Positions 61,701 through 64,000 of a stretch of 64,000 nt of DNA are shown here, one piece after another. The stretch is from NCBI GenBank assembly GCA_943789355.1, contig CALSTU010000001.1, forward strand, positions 217,000-280,999, read 5' to 3'. Source of the stretch: UBA7430 sp002478765 (GTDB lineage Bacteria; Bacteroidota; Bacteroidia; Flavobacteriales; UBA7430). A model generated the notes under the pieces. That model searched no databases and had not been told where the DNA came from. It was given only the letters and a program-made list of their open reading frames with translations. Position numbers and translations under genes: made by a program. Within the stretch, counting starts at the first letter, position 1. Every line of letters begins with the position of its first letter.

Positions 61701-64000
61701 AGGTCTACTGTTATCTCTGTGGTCCCTTCGCTGATGGTCAACAAACTTGCGCCATCTATTGTGGCTCCCGTAATGTCATCGTCGGTGGTTAAGCTTTCTA
61801 CCTGTGCATCTACATAGGTCTTTACGGCTTTTTCGGTTGGGAACTTTGTGTCTGTGTCATCTGCCAGTGTTCCGTCGGTCGATTTGTTCGCGGCGTCTTC
61901 TTTGAGGGCTATCGCAGTATTTGCTGCTGCTTCATTGGCATCCACATCGTCTTGAACAGCGGTTATGGCTGCTGATTCCTCTAAGGCGGATAGGTCTACT
62001 GTTATCTCTGTGGTCCCTTCGCTGATGGTCAACAAACTTGCGCCATCTATTGTGGCTCCCGTAATGTCATCGTCGGTGGTTAAGCTTCCTACCTGTGCAT
62101 CTACATAGGTCTTTACGGCTTTTTCGGTTGGGAACTTTGTGTCTGTGTCATCTGCCAGTGTTCCGTCGGTCGATTTGTTCGCGGCGTCTTCTTTGAGGGC
62201 TAATGCTTCAAAGACTGCATGCTGTGATGGAGCTACCAATGTAGTTCCTTCGTTGATTTCATCTGCTACAGATCCCGATGCCTGGGCTTGTGCCTGTGCA
62301 TCCACATAGGTCTTTACGGCTTTTACAGATGGATACTTAATATCCGAGTCTGCATCAGTTGTAACATCGGTCGATTTGTTCGCGGCGTCTTCTTTGAGGG
62401 CTATCGCAGTATTTGCTGCTGCTTCATTGGCATCCACATCGTCTTGAACAGCGGTTATGGCTGCTGATTCCTCTAAGGCGGATAGGTCTACTGTTATTTC
62501 TGTGGTCCCTTCGCTGATGGTCAACAAACTTGCGCCATCTATTGTGGCTCCCGTAATGTCATCGTCGGTGGTTAAGCTTCCTACCTGTGCATCTACATAG
62601 GTCTTTACGGCTTTTTCGGTTGGGAACTTTGTGTCTGTGTCCCTGTGCATCTACATAGGTCTTTACGGCTTTTACAGATGGGTATTTAGTATCCGAAGTC
62701 GCGTCAGTTGTAACATCGGTTGATTTGTTCGCGGCGTCTTCTTTGAGGGCTATCGCAGTATTTGCTGCTGCTTCATTGGCATCCACATCGTCTTGAACAG
62801 CGGTTATGGCTGCTGATTCCTCTAAGGCGGATAGGTCTACTGTTATTTCTGTGGTCCCTTCGCTGATGGTCAACAAACTTGCGCCATCTATTGTGGCTCC
62901 CGTAATGTCATCGTCGGTGGTTAAGCTTCCTACCTGTGCATCTACATAGGTCTTTACGGCTTTTTCGGTTGGGAACTTTGTGTCTGTGTCATCTGCCAGG
63001 CTTCCGTCGGTCGATTTGTTCGCGGCGTCTTCTTTGAGGGCTATCGCAGTATTTGCTGCTGCTTCATTGGCATCCACATCGTCTTGAACAGCGGTTATGG
63101 CTGCTGATTCCTCTAAGGCGGATAGGTCTACTGTTATTTCTGTGGTCCCTTCGCTGATGGTCAACAAACTTGCGCCATCTATTGTGGCTCCCGTAATGTC
63201 ATCGTCGGTGGTTAAGCTTCCTACCTGTGCATCTACATAGGTCTTTACGGCTTTTTCGGTTGGGAACTTTGTGTCTGTGTCATCTGCCAGTGTTCCGTCG
63301 GTCGATTTGTTCGCGGCGTCTTCTTTGAGGGCTATCGCAGTATTTGCTGCTGCTTCATTCGCATCCACATCGTCTTGAACAGCGGTTATGGCTGCTGATT
63401 CCTCTAAGGCGGATAGGTCTACTGTTATCTCTGTGGTCCCTTCGCTGATGGTCAACAAACTTGCGCCATCTATTGTGGCTCCCGTAATGTCATCGTCGGT
63501 GGTTAAGCTTCCTACCTGTGCATCTACATAGGTCTTTACGGCTTTTTCGGTTGGGAACTTTGTGTCTGTGTCATCTGCCAGTGTTCCGTCGGTCGATTTG
63601 TTCGCGGCGTCTTCTTTGAGGGCTAATGCTTCAAAGACTGCATGCTGTGATGGAGCTACCAATGTAGTTCCTTCGTTGATTTCATCTGCTACAGATCCCG
63701 ATGCCTGGGCTTGTGCCTGTGCATCCACATAGGTCTTTACGGCTTTTACAGATGGATACTTAATATCCGAGTCTGCATCAGTTGTAACATCGGTCGATTT
63801 GTTCGCGGCGTCTTCTTTGAGGGCTATCGCAGTATTTGCTGCTGCTTCATTCGCATCCACATCGTCTTGAACAGCGGTTATGGCTGCTGATTCCTCTAAG
63901 GCGGATAGGTCTACTGTTATCTCTGTGGTCCCTTCGCTGATGGTCAACAAACTTGCGCCATCTATTGTGGCTCCCGTAATGTCATCGTCGGTGGTTAAGC
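58766..64000 (-). CDS. Giant secreted repeat protein with DUF1566-like end, partial and frameshifted
   Basis: The 5' end is beyond the window. The coding frame (minus strand) consists of 97-residue units (FPTEKAVKTYVDAQ...DDITGATIDGASLLTISEG... DVDANEAAANTAIALKEDAAN) and 67-residue units (DIKYPSVKAVKTYVDAQAQ...PSQHAVFEALALK). A non-repeat region (from about 60110) has a phage-tail-fibre-like TRTLTLPDADGTIALTTDL, the linker DADGSDETTVEAAITKL, IPT/beta-sandwich-like segments and the C-terminal WWVPSRSEWDDI/YWTSSEVN of DUF1566 type. A junction near 62641 shifts the frame. Upstream translation stops at 62559, so the C-terminal domain is cut off unless the junction is an assembly error. Confidence 0.78.
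60130..64000 (-). repeat. Higher-order tandem repeat, 291-bp and 201-bp units in a 1074-bp period
   Basis: Unit A is 291 bp (97 residues) and unit B 201 bp (67 residues), in the order B-A-A-A repeated, giving a 1074-bp period. B markers are at about 61133 and 62207 (exactly 1074 apart) and 63627. The last interval is 1420 because of the broken junction. Copies are nearly identical. Confidence 0.88.

Noticed and set aside
60130..64000. Prophage tail-fibre region
   Set aside because: The repeats and the TLPDADGTIAL motif resemble tail fibres, but no other phage gene is present and the paralogues next door carry signal peptides and DUF1566-type ends.
50125..64000. Diversity-generating retroelement
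   Set aside because: C-terminal domains of suitable type are present, but no reverse transcriptase, template repeat or variable-region duplication was seen in the window.

Overview
The window is a chromosomal segment from a Bacteroidota bacterium, most likely a marine Flavobacteriales relative. The evidence is: two proteins with type IX secretion (T9SS) C-terminal sorting domains; many upstream boxes matching the Bacteroidota -7 element TAnnTTTG; long flavobacterial-type IspH; fused aspartokinase/homoserine dehydrogenase; monomeric NADP-isocitrate dehydrogenase; and large secreted proteins built from CDAYTW...GCDSVV repeats. No rRNA, tRNA, CRISPR array or complete insertion sequence was found.

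Region 1 (1-7135) is a very AT-rich accessory island, read on the minus strand. It holds three intact small peptides that begin MKKLKVDQMEN and carry a double-glycine leader, a fourth broken one, and a fifth short GG-containing peptide. Each of the four main peptides is followed by an inverted repeat and then by an integral membrane protein gene. One set continues into a complete ABC exporter (two permeases and an ATPase). The peptide genes alternate with small helix-turn-helix genes and with three remnants of an IS200/IS605-type element (TnpB C-terminal codons plus the right-end hairpin). The layout looks like a repeatedly duplicated bacteriocin-like peptide, immunity and export locus. It is the best candidate here for an undescribed system.

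Region 2 (7689-22370) is core metabolism. It contains thrABC, a lipoprotein dipeptidyl peptidase III, and a minus-strand run of folD, ffh, argS, two amidinotransferase-fold arginine-catabolism genes and lhgO. It ends in a 536-base gap with promoter-like and strongly paired sequence that may encode a small RNA. Region 3 (22384-27208) is a sulfide/persulfide module: a Crp-type regulator, a SulP transporter, a CstB-like persulfide dioxygenase-sulfurtransferase and two YeeE/YedE half-transporters. The regulator and one YeeE gene carry in-frame stop codons.

Region 4 (27373-50060) is mostly housekeeping: a T9SS type B surface protein, mnmE, sucD, a pseudouridine synthase, and a plus-strand run dapD, GT4, GT2, tsaC, cca, pRiA4b-ORF3-like, miaA. 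These are followed by rnz, a secreted M14 carboxypeptidase, pyrR-pyrB with a STAS-like protein, rpsA, ispH and icd. The ispH and icd genes each carry a single-base frameshift in otherwise full-length genes, so sequence error must be considered for all disruptions in this window.

Region 5 (50125-64000) encodes surface proteins on the minus strand: a short T9SS type A protein, an OmpA-like outer-membrane protein, and three related large secreted proteins. These three share an N-terminal domain (seen in two), a D-x-DG...E...VE linker and a C-terminal DUF1566/lectin-like end. One has 16 near-identical 49-51-residue units. Another has 97- and 67-residue units in a 1074-bp higher-order repeat, broken by an out-of-frame deletion; its 5' end lies beyond the window.
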